NCBI GenBank assembly: GCA_018268465.1 | Contig: JAFDWN010000015.1 | Coordinates: forward strand, 8,144 to 72,143 | Length of the DNA stretch: 64,000 bases | Origin: Actinomycetota bacterium | GTDB lineage: Bacteria; Actinomycetota; Actinomycetes; Mycobacteriales; Mycobacteriaceae | Direction: 5' to 3' | Part shown: positions 1 through 11,493 of the stretch, one piece after another | Position numbering within the stretch: position 1 is the stretch's first letter | Layout of the letters: every line of letters begins with the position of its first letter | Notes under the pieces: generated by a model | The model's input: only the letters and a program-made list of their open reading frames with translations | Databases searched by the model: none | Told to the model about the DNA's origin: nothing | Made by a program: the position numbers and the translations under genes

Positions 1-20
1 TCTTCGCGCAAGCGCTCATC
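1..20 (-). repeat. 20-bp repeat, copy 1, at the hisF 3' end
   Basis: On the plus strand this reads tcttcgcgcaagcgctcatc. The same 20 bases occur at 4790-4809 and 4821-4840. On the coding strand the unit reads GATGAGCGCTTGCGCGAAGA, and its internal TGA is the hisF stop codon. The core GCGC-TT-GCGC could form a small hairpin. All three copies lie in the his operon in the same orientation. The function is unknown. Confidence 0.9.
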
Positions 21-801
21 GCACGGTAACCCCGGCGGAGGCCATCGCGGCCTTCACCTGCCCTATCGTCAGCTCGCCGAAGTGGAACACGCTGGCGGCC
101 AGCACGGCGTCGGCGCCCGCGGCGACCGCGGGTGCGAAATCCTCCACCGCGCCCGCTCCCCCGCTCGCGATCACCGGCACGGTCACCGCGCCGCGCACCG
201 CGCGCAGCATGGGCAGGTCGAAACCCGCCTTCGTGCCGTCGAAGTCCATCGAATTCAGTAGGATCTCCCCCACGCCGAGGTCGGCACCGCGGACGGCCCA
301 TTCGATCGCGTCGATCCCGGTGCCGCGGCGCCCGCCGTGCGTGGTGACCTCCCAGCCCGACGGGGTGGGCTCGGCGTCCGGCGGCACCGTCCTGGCGTCG
401 ACGGACAGCACGATGCACTGCGACCCGAACTGGCGGGCCAGCTCGGCCAGCAGCTCTGGGCGGGCGATGGCGGCGGTATTCACAGCCACCTTGTCCGCGC
501 CGGCGCGCAACAACATGTCGACATCGGCGACCGAACGCACGCCGCCGCCCACGGTCAGCGGGATGAACACCTGCTCGGCCGTGCGTTTCACCACCTCGAG
601 CATGGTGGCCCGGCCGGACGACGACGCCGTCACGTCCAGGAAGGTCAGTTCGTCAGCACCTTCGGCGTCGTAAGCGGCAGCCAGCTCCACGGGGTCACCC
701 GCATCGCGCAGGTTGACGAAGTTGACGCCCTTGACCACCCGGCCGTCGTCGACGTCCAGGCACGGGATGACCCGCACTGCGAGGCCCTGTCCGGCGGTCA
801 C
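16..801 (-). CDS. hisF: Imidazole glycerol phosphate synthase, cyclase subunit
   Basis: HisF is a cytoplasmic TIM-barrel enzyme. With HisH-derived ammonia it converts PRFAR to imidazole glycerol phosphate and AICAR in histidine synthesis. The protein (about 261 aa) opens with the family signature [17 protein letters not shown], carrying the catalytic N-terminal Asp. It also has the phosphate-binding segments TVGGGVRS and [10 protein letters not shown] chose the GTG at 801, one base after the imp stop, because upstream codons lie inside imp and do not resemble the family. It is the last his gene visible; hisI would be expected to the left. The stop codon falls inside a 20-bp repeat. Confidence 0.97.
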   Translation of the reverse strand: MTAGQGLAVRVIPCLDVDDGRVVKGVNFVNLRDAGDPVELAAAYDAEGADELTFLDVTASSSGRATMLEVVKRTAEQVFIPLTVGGGVRSVADVDMLLRAGADKVAVNTAAIARPELLAELARQFGSQCIVLSVDARTVPPDAEPTPSGWEVTTHGGRRGTGIDAIEWAVRGADLGVGEILLNSMDFDGTKAGFDLPMLRAVRGAVTVPVIASGGAGAVEDFAPAVAAGADAVLAASVFHFGELTIGQVKAAMASAGVTVR

Positions 802-802
802 A

Positions 803-1618
803 TCAATATCCTTCCGGTTCGCCGACCGAACGCACGACATCCAGGATCGCGCCGTGCACCCCCGGCAGGCCGACCAGCGCCGACCGGGAGTCGATCGTCC
901 AATTCTGCCCCGCCAGATCCGTGACTACGCCGCCCGCCGCCCGCACCAGCGCCACCCCGGCTGCGTGATCCCAGACATGGTGTCCGAAACTGATTGCGCC
1001 GCCCAAGATTCCGGCGGAAGTGTAGGCCAGGTCGATCCCGGTGGCGCCGTGCATGCGTACGCGGGAGCACCGGCGGCTCATCTGCTCCAGCACGGCAAGC
1101 CGGTAGCGGCCGGGGAAGCGGCCGCGGGAGTCGACGTTGAACGTCCCGACCGCCACGATGCTGTCGGCGAGGTCGCCCGCCCCCAACGGGGCCTGGGCGA
1201 TCCCGTTGGCGTACAACGGTCCTCCGATCACCGCGGTGTACCGCTCATCGGTGAACGGCAGCCAGGTCAACCCGGCGACCGGCTCACCGTCACGCAACAG
1301 GCCGAGCAAGATGGCCGCCATCGGCGAACCCGCCGCATAGTTGAACGTGCCGTCGATGGGGTCGAGGACCCAGACCAACGGCCCGGTGACATCGGCCCCG
1401 CCGTACTCCTCGCCGTGTACGCCGATGCCCGTCGCCGCGGTCAGCGCCGCGACCACCTGACGTTCGATCGCCAGATCGACCTCCGTGGCGAAGTCGTTGC
1501 CCTTCTTGCGCACCGCCTGTTCGGCGCGGTGCCCGGCGACAAAGGGCCGTGCCGCGGCGTCGAGGATTACCGCGGCCTCGGCTACCAGCCCTTCGAGGTC
1601 GGCGTCGTCAATGGCCAT
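803..1618 (-). CDS. impA: Inositol monophosphatase family phosphatase in the his operon
   Basis: This 271-aa protein belongs to the Mg2+-dependent inositol monophosphatase/histidinol-phosphatase superfamily. The metal-binding motifs are visible as GEEYGG, then [14 protein letters not shown], then [15 protein letters not shown] near the C-terminus. The ATG at 1618 lies 7 bases after the hisA stop. M. tuberculosis has the same gene (impA) between hisA and hisF. The substrate cannot be read from sequence. Known options for the family are inositol phosphate (for phosphatidylinositol and mycothiol) and histidinol phosphate. Since the HisB here is only a dehydratase, a histidinol-phosphatase role fits the context, but that is inference. 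Confidence 0.9.
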   Translation of the reverse strand: MAIDDADLEGLVAEAAVILDAAARPFVAGHRAEQAVRKKGNDFATEVDLAIERQVVAALTAATGIGVHGEEYGGADVTGPLVWVLDPIDGTFNYAAGSPMAAILLGLLRDGEPVAGLTWLPFTDERYTAVIGGPLYANGIAQAPLGAGDLADSIVAVGTFNVDSRGRFPGRYRLAVLEQMSRRCSRVRMHGATGIDLAYTSAGILGGAISFGHHVWDHAAGVALVRAAGGVVTDLAGQNWTIDSRSALVGLPGVHGAILDVVRSVGEPEGY

Positions 1619-1625
1619 GGACGTC

Positions 1626-2372
1626 CTACTGACCGACCGCCGCGAGCGCCTCGGGAAGTGTGAACCGACCCGCGTACAACGCCTTTCCGACGATCGCACC
1701 CTCCACGCCCCGGCCGGTCAGCGTCGCGATGGCCTGCAGGTCCGCCAGGCTCGACACCCCGCCCGACGCGATGACCGGCGCTTCGGTGCGGTCGGCGACC
1801 GTGCCGAGCAACTCCAGATTGGGGCCGGTCAGCGTGCCGTCCTTGGTGACGTCGGTGACGACGAAGCGTGAACAGCCCTCACGCTCCAGCCGGTCGAGCA
1901 CCTCCCACAGATCCCCGCCGTCGGTCTCCCAGCCTCGGCCGCGCAGGCGGTGCTCACCTTCGACGATCTGCACATCCAGGCCGACCGCGACCCGCTCGCC
2001 GTATTCGGCGATGACACGCGCGCACCACTGCGGGTTCTCCAGCGCTGCCGTACCGATGTTGACGCGCGCGCATCCGGTGGCCAGCGCGGCGGTCAGCGAA
2101 TCGTCGTCGCGGATACCGCCGGACAGCTCCACCGCCACGTCGAGTTTGCCGACGACCTCGGCGAGGAGCTCACGGTTGGAGCCGCGACCGAACGCGGCAT
2201 CCAGGTCCACCAGGTGGATCCACTCGGCGCCGTCGCGCTGCCAGCCCAGGGCGGCGTCGAGCGCCGACCCGTATTCGGTTTCGCTTCCGGCCTTGCCCTG
2301 CACGAGGCGTACGGCGCGGCCCTCGACCACATCCACGGCGGGCAGCAGAATCAGGGATGCATGTGATGACAC
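1626..2372 (-). CDS. hisA: Phosphoribosyl isomerase HisA (probably bifunctional PriA)
   Basis: The product (248 aa) is a (beta/alpha)8 barrel that isomerises ProFAR to PRFAR in histidine synthesis. Visible signatures are [20 protein letters not shown] with the catalytic Asp, [24 protein letters not shown] and VIASGGVSS. In actinobacteria this protein usually also performs the TrpF isomerisation (PriA). No trpF gene is seen in this window, which says nothing about the rest of the genome. The start is the GTG at 2372, five bases after the hisH stop. Confidence 0.96.
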   Translation of the reverse strand: MSSHASLILLPAVDVVEGRAVRLVQGKAGSETEYGSALDAALGWQRDGAEWIHLVDLDAAFGRGSNRELLAEVVGKLDVAVELSGGIRDDDSLTAALATGCARVNIGTAALENPQWCARVIAEYGERVAVGLDVQIVEGEHRLRGRGWETDGGDLWEVLDRLEREGCSRFVVTDVTKDGTLTGPNLELLGTVADRTEAPVIASGGVSSLADLQAIATLTGRGVEGAIVGKALYAGRFTLPEALAAVGQ

Positions 2373-2377
2373 GGCGC

Positions 2378-2997
2378 TCAACCTAAACCCTCGACCCAGT
2401 TGCCCAGCAATGCGGCACCGGCGTCGCCGCTCTTCTCCGGGTGGAACTGGGTGGCCGACAACACCCCGTCCTCCACCGCAGCCAGGAACGGGACGTGGTG
2501 GGTGGCCCAGGTCAGCAGGGCCGACGGGTTGCCCTCCCATTGCTGGGCGGCGTAGGAATGCACGAAGTAGAACCGGGTTCCGGCGTCGATCCCCTTGAAC
2601 AGCGTCGTCCCGGCGGGCGCCTCGACGACATTCCACCCCATATGCGGGATGACGGGCGCGTCGAGACGGACCACCGCACCCGGCCACTGGGCGCAGCCCG
2701 TGCTCTCCACACCGAATTCGACACCGCGGGCGAACAGGATCTGCATACCCACGCACACCCCGAGCACCGGCCGCCCCGCGGCCACCCGGTCGGCGATGAT
2801 CCGGTCGCCGTCGATCTTGCGCAGCCCGGCCATACACGCCTCGAACGCACCGACGCCCGGCACCACCAGACCTTCGGCGGCCATCGCCGCCGCCGGGTCG
2901 GCGGTCACTTCGACGTCGGCGCCGACACGTTGCAGCGCCCGCTGCGCCGAACGCAGGTTGCCGGATCCGTAATCCAGCACCACCACCGATCTGCTTG

Positions 2998-3001
<4 letters not shown>
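2378..3001 (-). CDS. hisH: Imidazole glycerol phosphate synthase, glutamine amidotransferase subunit
   Basis: HisH hydrolyses glutamine and channels ammonia to HisF. The protein (207 aa) is a class I glutamine amidotransferase. It shows [12 protein letters not shown] at the N-terminus, the nucleophile motif GVCVGMQ (Cys near residue 79) and the His-Glu pair in [11 protein letters not shown] near the C-terminus. The start is the GTG at 3001, which overlaps the hisB stop as GTGA and implies translational coupling. Confidence 0.97.
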
Positions 3002-4838
<1,837 letters not shown>

Positions 4839-4840
<2 letters not shown>

Positions 4841-6170
4841 ACCGCTCAAACCTGCGGCGGACGGCCTCCCCGTGCGCCGGCAGGTTCTCGGCCTGGGCGA
4901 GGGTGATCACGTAACCCGACACATCCTTGAGGGCGGCCTCGGTGTAGTCGACGACGTGGATCCCCCGCAGGAACGTCTGCACCGACAGGCCGCTGGAGTG
5001 CCGCGCACAGCCGGCGGTGGGCAGCACGTGATTGGAGCCGGCGCAATAGTCGCCGAGGCTTACCGGCGACCACGGCCCCACGAAGATCGCGCCCGCTGCA
5101 CGGATCCGGCCGGCCACCCGCCCCGCCTCGGCGGTCTGGATCTCCAGATGCTCGGCGGCGTAGGCGTTGACGGTGCGGACCCCGGCGTCGATGTCGTCGA
5201 CCAGCACGATGGCCGACTGACGCCCCGCCAGCGCCGCGGTCACCCGCTCCCGGTGCACGGTGGTCTGCAACTGGCGGACCAGTTCGCGATCGGTGGCCGC
5301 CGCCAGCTCGACACTCGGCGTCACCAGCACACTGGCCGCCATCTCGTCGTGTTCGGCCTGGCTGATCAGGTCGGCCGCGACGTGGACCGGATCGGCGGTG
5401 TGATCGGCCAGTATCGCGATCTCGGTCGGACCGGCCTCGGCGTCGATACCCACCTGGGAGCGGCAGATGCGCTTGGCTGCGGTGACGTAGATGTTGCCGG
5501 GACCGGTGATCATGTCGACCGGCAACAACTCCTGCCCGTCGACATCGGTACCGCCGTAGGCCAGCAACGCCACGCCCTGCGCACCGCCGACTGCCCAGAC
5601 CTCCTCGACGCCGAGCAACCGGGCCGCGGCCAGGATGGTCGGATGCGGCAGGCCGTGGAACGGATCAGACGGGTCGGACCGGATCTGCGGCGGGCTGGCG
5701 ATCACCAGCGATTCGACGCCGGCGGTCTGGGCCGGCACCACGTTCATCACCACGCTGGAGGGGTAGACGGCGTTGCCGCCCGGCACGTACAGGCCGACCC
5801 GCTCGACCGGCACCCAGCGTTCGGTGACCGTGGCGCCCGGGCCCAGCGTCGTCGTCGTGTCGGTGCGCCGCTGGTCGGCGTGCACCATGCGGGCCCGGTC
5901 GATCGCCACCTCCAGCGCCACGCGCACGTCGGGGCCGAGTTCGGACAGCGCCAGATCCAGCGCGGCGGCGCTCACCCGGACCGTTGCCGGACGAACCCCG
6001 TCGAAGGACTCGCCGTACTCCAGTGCCGCGTGCGCACCGCGCTGCGCCACCGCGTCGACGATCGGCCGCACCGTGGGCAGCACGGTGTCGACGTCGACAC
6101 CGCCGCGAGGGAGCGCCGCGCGTAACCGGGCGGCCGACAGCGCCGCGCCGCGCAGATCGATCCGGGCCAT
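4839..6170 (-). CDS. hisD: Histidinol dehydrogenase
   Basis: HisD is a Zn-dependent enzyme that oxidises histidinol to histidine in two NAD-linked steps. The 443-aa protein starts MARIDLRG. It contains the family stretches [57 protein letters not shown] and [15 protein letters not shown], including Zn-ligand and catalytic Glu/His residues. The ATG at 6170 gives the usual length. An ATG at 6224 (MVSVNVSAS...) is possible and would add 18 residues. It is the first gene of the his operon, so the operon promoter should lie in 6171-6248. Confidence 0.96.
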
Positions 6171-6248
6171 TACCGGACCGCCGGAGACATCAGGGCGGGA
6201 AGCCGATACATTCACGCTGACCATTGTCCCAGAGCAGGCCAAATCGAA

Positions 6249-6644
6249 ATGGAGCCCGCCATGTCCGACCTGCCCAGGATGTTCCCGCCGTGGTTCGACC
6301 GGTTCCAGACCAAGTACTTCAATCCGGCGATCAAACCCCTTGCGGGCCGCCTGCCAGGCCTTTCGCTGATCAAACACAAAGGCCGCACCTCGGGCCGGGA
6401 GTACGAGACGGTGGTCACCGCCTACCGCAAGGGAAACGAGCTGGCGATCATGCTCGGACACGGCAAGACCGACTGGGTCAAGAACGTGCTCGCCGCGGGC
6501 GAGGCCGACGTCCGGTTGTTCCGTGACGAGGTGCACATCGTCAACCCGCGGATCGTGCCGGCCGGAACCCACGTCGCCGCCCTGCCGCGGCCGGCGCAGC
6601 TCCAGGCCCGCAAAATCGGGGTGTTCGTAGCCGACATCGCCTGA
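6249..6644 (+). CDS. Nitroreductase family deazaflavin (F420)-dependent protein
   Basis: This 131-aa protein resembles the small split-beta-barrel Ddn/DUF385 family, many of which bind coenzyme F420. Typical features are the N-terminal amphipathic segment, [19 protein letters not shown] with the glycine-rich SGR turn, and a central [16 protein letters not shown] stretch. It is divergent from hisD. M. tuberculosis has a similarly sized gene (Rv1598c) in the same place. An ATG at 6261 is an alternative start. The substrate is unknown; F420 binding is inferred from family membership. Confidence 0.75.
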   Translation: MEPAMSDLPRMFPPWFDRFQTKYFNPAIKPLAGRLPGLSLIKHKGRTSGREYETVVTAYRKGNELAIMLGHGKTDWVKNVLAAGEADVRLFRDEVHIVNPRIVPAGTHVAALPRPAQLQARKIGVFVADIA

Positions 6645-6656
6645 CAGACTGCCCCC

Positions 6657-7295
6657 ATGGCGTGGGAAATCTGGCTGACGTTCTTCGGGGCGGCGATCGC
6701 GATCAGCGTGTCGCCGGGCGCGGGGGCCATCCAATCGATGGCTACGGGTCTGACCCATGGTGTCCGGAAGGGGTACTGGAGCATCCTGGGACTTGAGGTC
6801 GGCCTGATGCTTCAGCTGACGCTGGTGGCGATCGGGCTGGGCGCCGCGGTGGCCAATTCGATCCTGGCGTTCACCATCATCAAATGGGTCGGCGTCGTCT
6901 ATCTGATATACCTCGCGGTGCGTCAATGGCGTACGGCGACATTCGACGTGCAGGAACGCGTGACGCAGGCCGTGGACGGCGGACGCCTGGCACTTCTGGT
7001 GCGGGGTTTCCTGGTCAACGCCACCAACCCGAAAGGACTGGTGTTCTTCTTGGCGGTACTACCGCAGTTCGTCGTGCCCACTGCCCCGCTGCTGCCGCAG
7101 TATCTGGCGATCGGCGTGACGATGGTCTCCGTCGACCTCGTCGTGATGGGTCTGTACACGGGACTGGCCGTGCGGCTGCTCGGCTGGTTGCGCACCCCGC
7201 GTCAACAAACGGTCATGAACCGGGTGTTCTCCGGGCTGTTCGCGACGGCGGCCGTGGTGCTCTCCCTCGTCCGCCGCGGCCCGGCGGCGGTGTGA
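6657..7295 (+). CDS. LysE/RhtB-family exporter
   Basis: The 212-aa hydrophobic protein has about six membrane segments and the LysE-family N-terminal pattern [20 protein letters not shown]. It later shows [22 protein letters not shown], the conserved asparagine/proline segment of amino-acid and homoserine exporters. The start is 12 bases after the previous stop, and the malic enzyme gene begins five bases downstream, so the three genes probably form one transcript. The exported solute cannot be deduced. Confidence 0.88.
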   Translation: MAWEIWLTFFGAAIAISVSPGAGAIQSMATGLTHGVRKGYWSILGLEVGLMLQLTLVAIGLGAAVANSILAFTIIKWVGVVYLIYLAVRQWRTATFDVQERVTQAVDGGRLALLVRGFLVNATNPKGLVFFLAVLPQFVVPTAPLLPQYLAIGVTMVSVDLVVMGLYTGLAVRLLGWLRTPRQQTVMNRVFSGLFATAAVVLSLVRRGPAAV

Positions 7296-7299
7296 CGCG

Positions 7300-8955
7300 A
7301 TGACCATCGACCAGCACGGCACCGACGTGCCGCAGATCCCCAGCACGCTGACCAATCCCAGCCTCAACCGCGGCGTGGGCTTCACCCATGAGGAGCGGCG
7401 CCGCCTCGGCCTGACGGGGCGGCTGCCACCCGGTGTGCTCACCCTCGAACAGCAGGCCAAACGGGTATGGCTGCAGCTGCAGAGCCTGCCCACCGACCTG
7501 GCCCGCAATCTGCTGCTCGACCAGCTGCACTATCGCAACGAGACGCTGTACTTCAAGGTCCTCTCCGAGCATCTGACCGAACTGATGCCGGTGGTCTACA
7601 CCCCGACGATCGGCGAGGCGATCCAGCGGTTCTCCGGCGAATACCGCGGTCAGCGCGGGCTGTACCTGTCCATCGACCGGCCCGAGGAGATCGCCGACTC
7701 GTTCGAGTCGTTCGGGCTGCGCGCCGACGACGTCGACGTCATCGTCTGCACCGACGCCGAATCCATCCTCGGCATCGGCGACTGGGGTGTCGGCGGCATC
7801 CAGATCTCCGTCGGGAAGCTGGCCCTCTACACCGCGGGCGGCGGTATGGACCCCGCGCGCACCATCGCGGTGGCGCTCGACGTGGGCACCGACAACGAAC
7901 AGCTGCTCAACGACGAGTTCTACGTCGGCAACCGTCACCCGCGCCGGCGCGGGGCGGAGTACGACGACTTCATCCGGCGCTACGTCGAGACGGCGAATCG
8001 TCTTTTCCCCCAGGCGATCCTGCACTTCGAGGACTTCGGGCCCGGCAATGCCCGCGCCATTCTCGACGAATACTCACCGGATTACTGCGTCTACAACGAC
8101 GATATGCAGGGTTCGGGCGCCGTCGTGATGGCCGCGCTGCACTCCGCGCTGCGGGTCACCGGCATCCCGATGCGCGACCAGAAGGTCGTCATCTTCGGGT
8201 CGGGCACTTCGGGAATCGGCGTGGCCGATCAGCTCCGCGAGGCGATGATCGCCGACGGCGCGACCGCCGAGCAGGCCGCCGCGCAGATCTGGCCCATCGA
8301 CACCCAGGGCTTGCTGTTCGACGATATGGACGACCTGCGCTCCTATCAGGTCCCTTACGCCAAGAACCGCGAGCGGCTCGGCATCGCCCCCGGCCAGCGG
8401 GTGCGGCTGCTCGACACCATCGCCATGGCCTCGCCGACGTTCCTGCTCGGCGCCGCGTCGGCGGCGGGCGCCTTCACCCGCGAGGTCGTCGAGGCGATGG
8501 CCGCCGCGACCGAACGGCCGCTGATCTTCCCGATCTCCAACCCCATCTCCAAGATGGAGGCGATACCCGCCGACATCCTCGAATGGTCGGGCGGCCGGGC
8601 GCTGGTTGCCACGGGATCCGCGTTCGCCCCGGTGGAGCGCAACGGCCTGACCCACACCATCGGCCAGGCCAACAACGTGCTGATCTTCCCGGGCATGGGA
8701 TTGGGCGTCGTGGTTGCGGGCGCGCGGCGAATCACCGCCGGAATGCTCGACGCGGCCGCCAAAGCGGTTGCGCGCCAAGCCGACCCGACACCGGCCGGGG
8801 CGTCGCTGCTACCCAACGTCAAGAACTTGCGCGCCATCTCCGCGGAGGTTGCCAAGGACGTCTACGCCGCAGCGGTGGCCGACGGTGTGGCCACCGTGAC
8901 CCACGACGACGTGGCGGAGGCCATCCGCGGCGCCATGTGGCAGCCCACGTACTGA
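7300..8955 (+). CDS. mez: NAD-dependent malic enzyme (oxaloacetate-decarboxylating)
   Basis: The enzyme decarboxylates malate to pyruvate with NAD(P) reduction, linking the TCA cycle to pyruvate. The 551-aa length matches the large (MaeA/eukaryotic-type) class. Visible landmarks are PVVYTPTIGEAIQ, LYLSIDRPEE, GIGDWGVGGIQISVGKLALY, FEDFGPGNARAIL with metal ligands, YNDDMQGSGAVV, and the Rossmann motif VIFGSGTSGIGVAD. FPISNPISKMEA and NNVLIFPGMGLG follow near the C-terminus. It is probably cotranscribed with the LysE-type gene. M. tuberculosis carries mez at a different locus, so this position appears specific to this lineage. Confidence 0.95.
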   Translation: MTIDQHGTDVPQIPSTLTNPSLNRGVGFTHEERRRLGLTGRLPPGVLTLEQQAKRVWLQLQSLPTDLARNLLLDQLHYRNETLYFKVLSEHLTELMPVVYTPTIGEAIQRFSGEYRGQRGLYLSIDRPEEIADSFESFGLRADDVDVIVCTDAESILGIGDWGVGGIQISVGKLALYTAGGGMDPARTIAVALDVGTDNEQLLNDEFYVGNRHPRRRGAEYDDFIRRYVETANRLFPQAILHFEDFGPGNARAILDEYSPDYCVYNDDMQGSGAVVMAALHSALRVTGIPMRDQKVVIFGSGTSGIGVADQLREAMIADGATAEQAAAQIWPIDTQGLLFDDMDDLRSYQVPYAKNRERLGIAPGQRVRLLDTIAMASPTFLLGAASAAGAFTREVVEAMAAATERPLIFPISNPISKMEAIPADILEWSGGRALVATGSAFAPVERNGLTHTIGQANNVLIFPGMGLGVVVAGARRITAGMLDAAAKAVARQADPTPAGASLLPNVKNLRAISAEVAKDVYAAAVADGVATVTHDDVAEAIRGAMWQPTY

Positions 8956-8977
8956 CCGGGAAGGAGTTCACGACCGA

Positions 8978-10489
8978 TCAGGTCCGCGGTGCCCAGTTCC
9001 CGTGAAACCCGGGTGGTACTCGCTGGGGCAGATGCACAGTCGCCATCACCTCCAGCGTCGGCGCGTCGAGAATGAGCAGTTGCCCCTCATCGGCGCGCCG
9101 ATCGGCCACATACCCGATCAGCACGCCGCCGTCTTCCGAATCGGCGGACGGGTTGGGGACGAAGGACATCTCACCGAACATGGTGGCCGGGTCCAATGCC
9201 GTCTGTTGGGTGGATCCCGTGTCGAAGTCGATCTTGACCAGCTGGTGACATGTCTTGTCGGCAATGTCGCCATGACGGAATCCCTCGAGGTTGGGCAGGT
9301 AACCGTAGCGGTGCCGCTTGCCGGTGAGCGTCTCGTTGATCTTGGGGAATTCCAGCCAGCGGTCATCGAGGGACTCCATATGCACAGTGCCCCGAGTCAA
9401 GTCGATGGTCCAACGGTTCAACGCAGGCGATCCGTCACTCGGCGCCAACACGTCGTCGTCGAACATCCTGTCGTAACGAGGCACATCGAGGACGACAACT
9501 TCGGCGCCGTCGCGGTGTTCGGAATAGCCGTTGACCTGATGGAACACGAAGCACGGTTCGATCTCGAACCAGCGCACATCGGAGTTCCCGCCGTCGCGCG
9601 GCATCACACCGATCCTGGCGGGGTACTTCGGATCCCATGAATACGGGATGACCGGGCTCATGCGAGTGGCACGTTCTCCCACTACCGCCAGCGGTCCGGG
9701 AATCTTGACCTTGCCGATCAGTGACCGCAGCACCGACTCCACCGGCTTGTACAGCGGCCGGGGTAGGTGCATCGCCTGGGCCATCATCGACACGTTCAGG
9801 GTGACGGGCAGATCGTAGAACACCACATACTTCTCGGTGAGGGTGAAGTCGTGCATCATCGTTTGGCCGTGCACGTCGATGTCGACGGTCCGGCGGACCC
9901 GGCCATCCGTGGCTACCACCGAATACTGGACGGTGTTGCCGCGGAGGAGCGAATACGAAACGGCATGCATCTCACCGGTATCGGGATCGATATGCGGGTG
10001 AGCCGTGTAGCCGCCCGGCAGAGTGCCGTCGAAGTCGCACGTCCCGATGGTTTCCAGTTCGTCGGTGAGCTGATAGCAGGCCATTCCGGCCTCGATCAGG
10101 GCCAACGTCCGTCTGGCGTGGCTGATCACATTCGTGTTGGGACCGACGACGGTCATGCCGGCTCTCGGTTTGATTGCGGCCGTAGGACTTTCGTTAAGCG
10201 CTTTGCTCATGGCCGCGGTGCGCACCCACCGGTTGCGGTACCACTGCGCCTTGCCGTCGCGCAGTGATATCCCGTGCACCATCGCGTCGCCGCTGAACAG
10301 GTGATGGGTGGCGGCGTCGACCTCACCAGCCGGATTGGGACCATTGCGCAGGTACCGGCCGTCCAAGAAGTCCGGAATCGTGCCGGTGACCCGGAGGTCC
10401 TCGCTGGTCACCTCGCCAACGACGGGTTCCCAGACGTCCAGCGGCATCGGCCGGGCGCCAGTTGCGGTGGTTGCCCCGATCAGATCCAT
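8978..10489 (-). CDS. Carotenoid cleavage oxygenase (RPE65 family)
   Basis: The 503-aa protein is a non-heme Fe(II) dioxygenase of the carotenoid oxygenase family, which cleaves polyene double bonds to give apocarotenals. The N-terminal signature DGRYLRNGPNP is present. The four iron-ligand histidines can be placed: TAHPH (about residue 164 or 166), MMHDF (213), FVFHQVN (317) and GFHGNW near the C-terminus (496). It is the last gene of a four-gene operon and overlaps the upstream desaturase stop by ten bases. Relatives in the family also cleave stilbenes or apocarotenoids, so the true substrate is open. Confidence 0.92.
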   Translation of the reverse strand: MDLIGATTATGARPMPLDVWEPVVGEVTSEDLRVTGTIPDFLDGRYLRNGPNPAGEVDAATHHLFSGDAMVHGISLRDGKAQWYRNRWVRTAAMSKALNESPTAAIKPRAGMTVVGPNTNVISHARRTLALIEAGMACYQLTDELETIGTCDFDGTLPGGYTAHPHIDPDTGEMHAVSYSLLRGNTVQYSVVATDGRVRRTVDIDVHGQTMMHDFTLTEKYVVFYDLPVTLNVSMMAQAMHLPRPLYKPVESVLRSLIGKVKIPGPLAVVGERATRMSPVIPYSWDPKYPARIGVMPRDGGNSDVRWFEIEPCFVFHQVNGYSEHRDGAEVVVLDVPRYDRMFDDDVLAPSDGSPALNRWTIDLTRGTVHMESLDDRWLEFPKINETLTGKRHRYGYLPNLEGFRHGDIADKTCHQLVKIDFDTGSTQQTALDPATMFGEMSFVPNPSADSEDGGVLIGYVADRRADEGQLLILDAPTLEVMATVHLPQRVPPGFHGNWAPRT

Positions 10490-11493
10490 GCGAACCAGGG
10501 CAGGTACCGCGACCGGACGCTGCCCCCATCAAGCCGCTTGGCCAGCTTGGCCTTCCACCGCTGGCCGTAGCTGGCATCGAGGAAACCTCTGGGCGCCACC
10601 AGACGCCAGGCCGAGTTGAGCGTCATCCAGTAGGGCACGATGACGTCCGGCTCGACCTGCCGCATGAAGTCCAGCTTGTCGGGGATCTGGCTCCAGTGGA
10701 TGCCGGGATAGCGGTGATGGACGCTGTGGTAGCCCTGGTTGAAGATGAAGAAATTCAGCCAGTTGCCGACGGTGTTCATCGATTTGCTCGGGTCGTCCTC
10801 GAACACCCGTGCCGGGGCGTGGGTGAGCCAGGCGAAGTAACCGCCACTCACCTGGGTCACGACGAACGGGATCACGTAGAACAGCGCGAACCGGGTGGTG
10901 CCGGCGGCGTACCAGGTGGCCGCGATAAGCGTGAGTACCAGGGTGAAGTCGACTGTGAACTGGTTGCGGCGCTTGCGCCGGCCCGCCGACGCGCCGTCCG
11001 CGAAAACCGTTCGTATGGTGTGGCCCTTCACCACGAGGCCGTACCTGATCCAATACCAGATCGCACGCAATCCCTTCTCGCGTCCCTCGGTGGAGGTGAC
11101 ATCGCCGGGACCGTCGTTGAAGCGGTGGTGGCTGAGGATGTGCACCTCGCGCATTTCGGCCGCCGTCAGGGTGGCTGGCAGGCAGCACAGCACGTCGACG
11201 ACTCGGTTCGCTCGCCGGGACACGAACAGGGGTCGATGGGTGTGCATGTGCAGCACTCCGATGGTGATGGAGAAGTTGGCCAGCATCAGCACGCAGATCA
11301 GCGGCACCGCCAGGTACCAGTTCGTGGTGGCAGGCACGAACAGAGCGACGCCAAGCACCCCGATCCAGCCCACGATGTGCGCCAGCGGACCGATATTCGC
11401 CGGGTGCTCGAGCTTCAGCACCCGCCGGCTGAACGGGGTCCGTTCGGGCGATGTGGATGTGGTGATGCCGGTACGGACTGATTCGGTGGTCAT
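10480..11493 (-). CDS. Membrane fatty-acid-desaturase/carotenoid-hydroxylase-type protein
   Basis: This 337-aa membrane protein carries the three histidine boxes of the di-iron desaturase/hydroxylase/ketolase superfamily: HMHTH (residues 82-86), HILSHH (118-123) and HSVHH (256-260). Several hydrophobic segments surround them. It lies between a squalene/phytoene-synthase-like gene and a carotenoid oxygenase, with ATGA overlaps. Modification of an isoprenoid (hydroxylation, ketolation or desaturation) is therefore more likely than a role in ordinary fatty acids, though this is inference from context. The ATG at 11493 overlaps the upstream stop. Confidence 0.85.
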   Translation of the reverse strand: MTTESVRTGITTSTSPERTPFSRRVLKLEHPANIGPLAHIVGWIGVLGVALFVPATTNWYLAVPLICVLMLANFSITIGVLHMHTHRPLFVSRRANRVVDVLCCLPATLTAAEMREVHILSHHRFNDGPGDVTSTEGREKGLRAIWYWIRYGLVVKGHTIRTVFADGASAGRRKRRNQFTVDFTLVLTLIAATWYAAGTTRFALFYVIPFVVTQVSGGYFAWLTHAPARVFEDDPSKSMNTVGNWLNFFIFNQGYHSVHHRYPGIHWSQIPDKLDFMRQVEPDVIVPYWMTLNSAWRLVAPRGFLDASYGQRWKAKLAKRLDGGSVRSRYLPWFAWI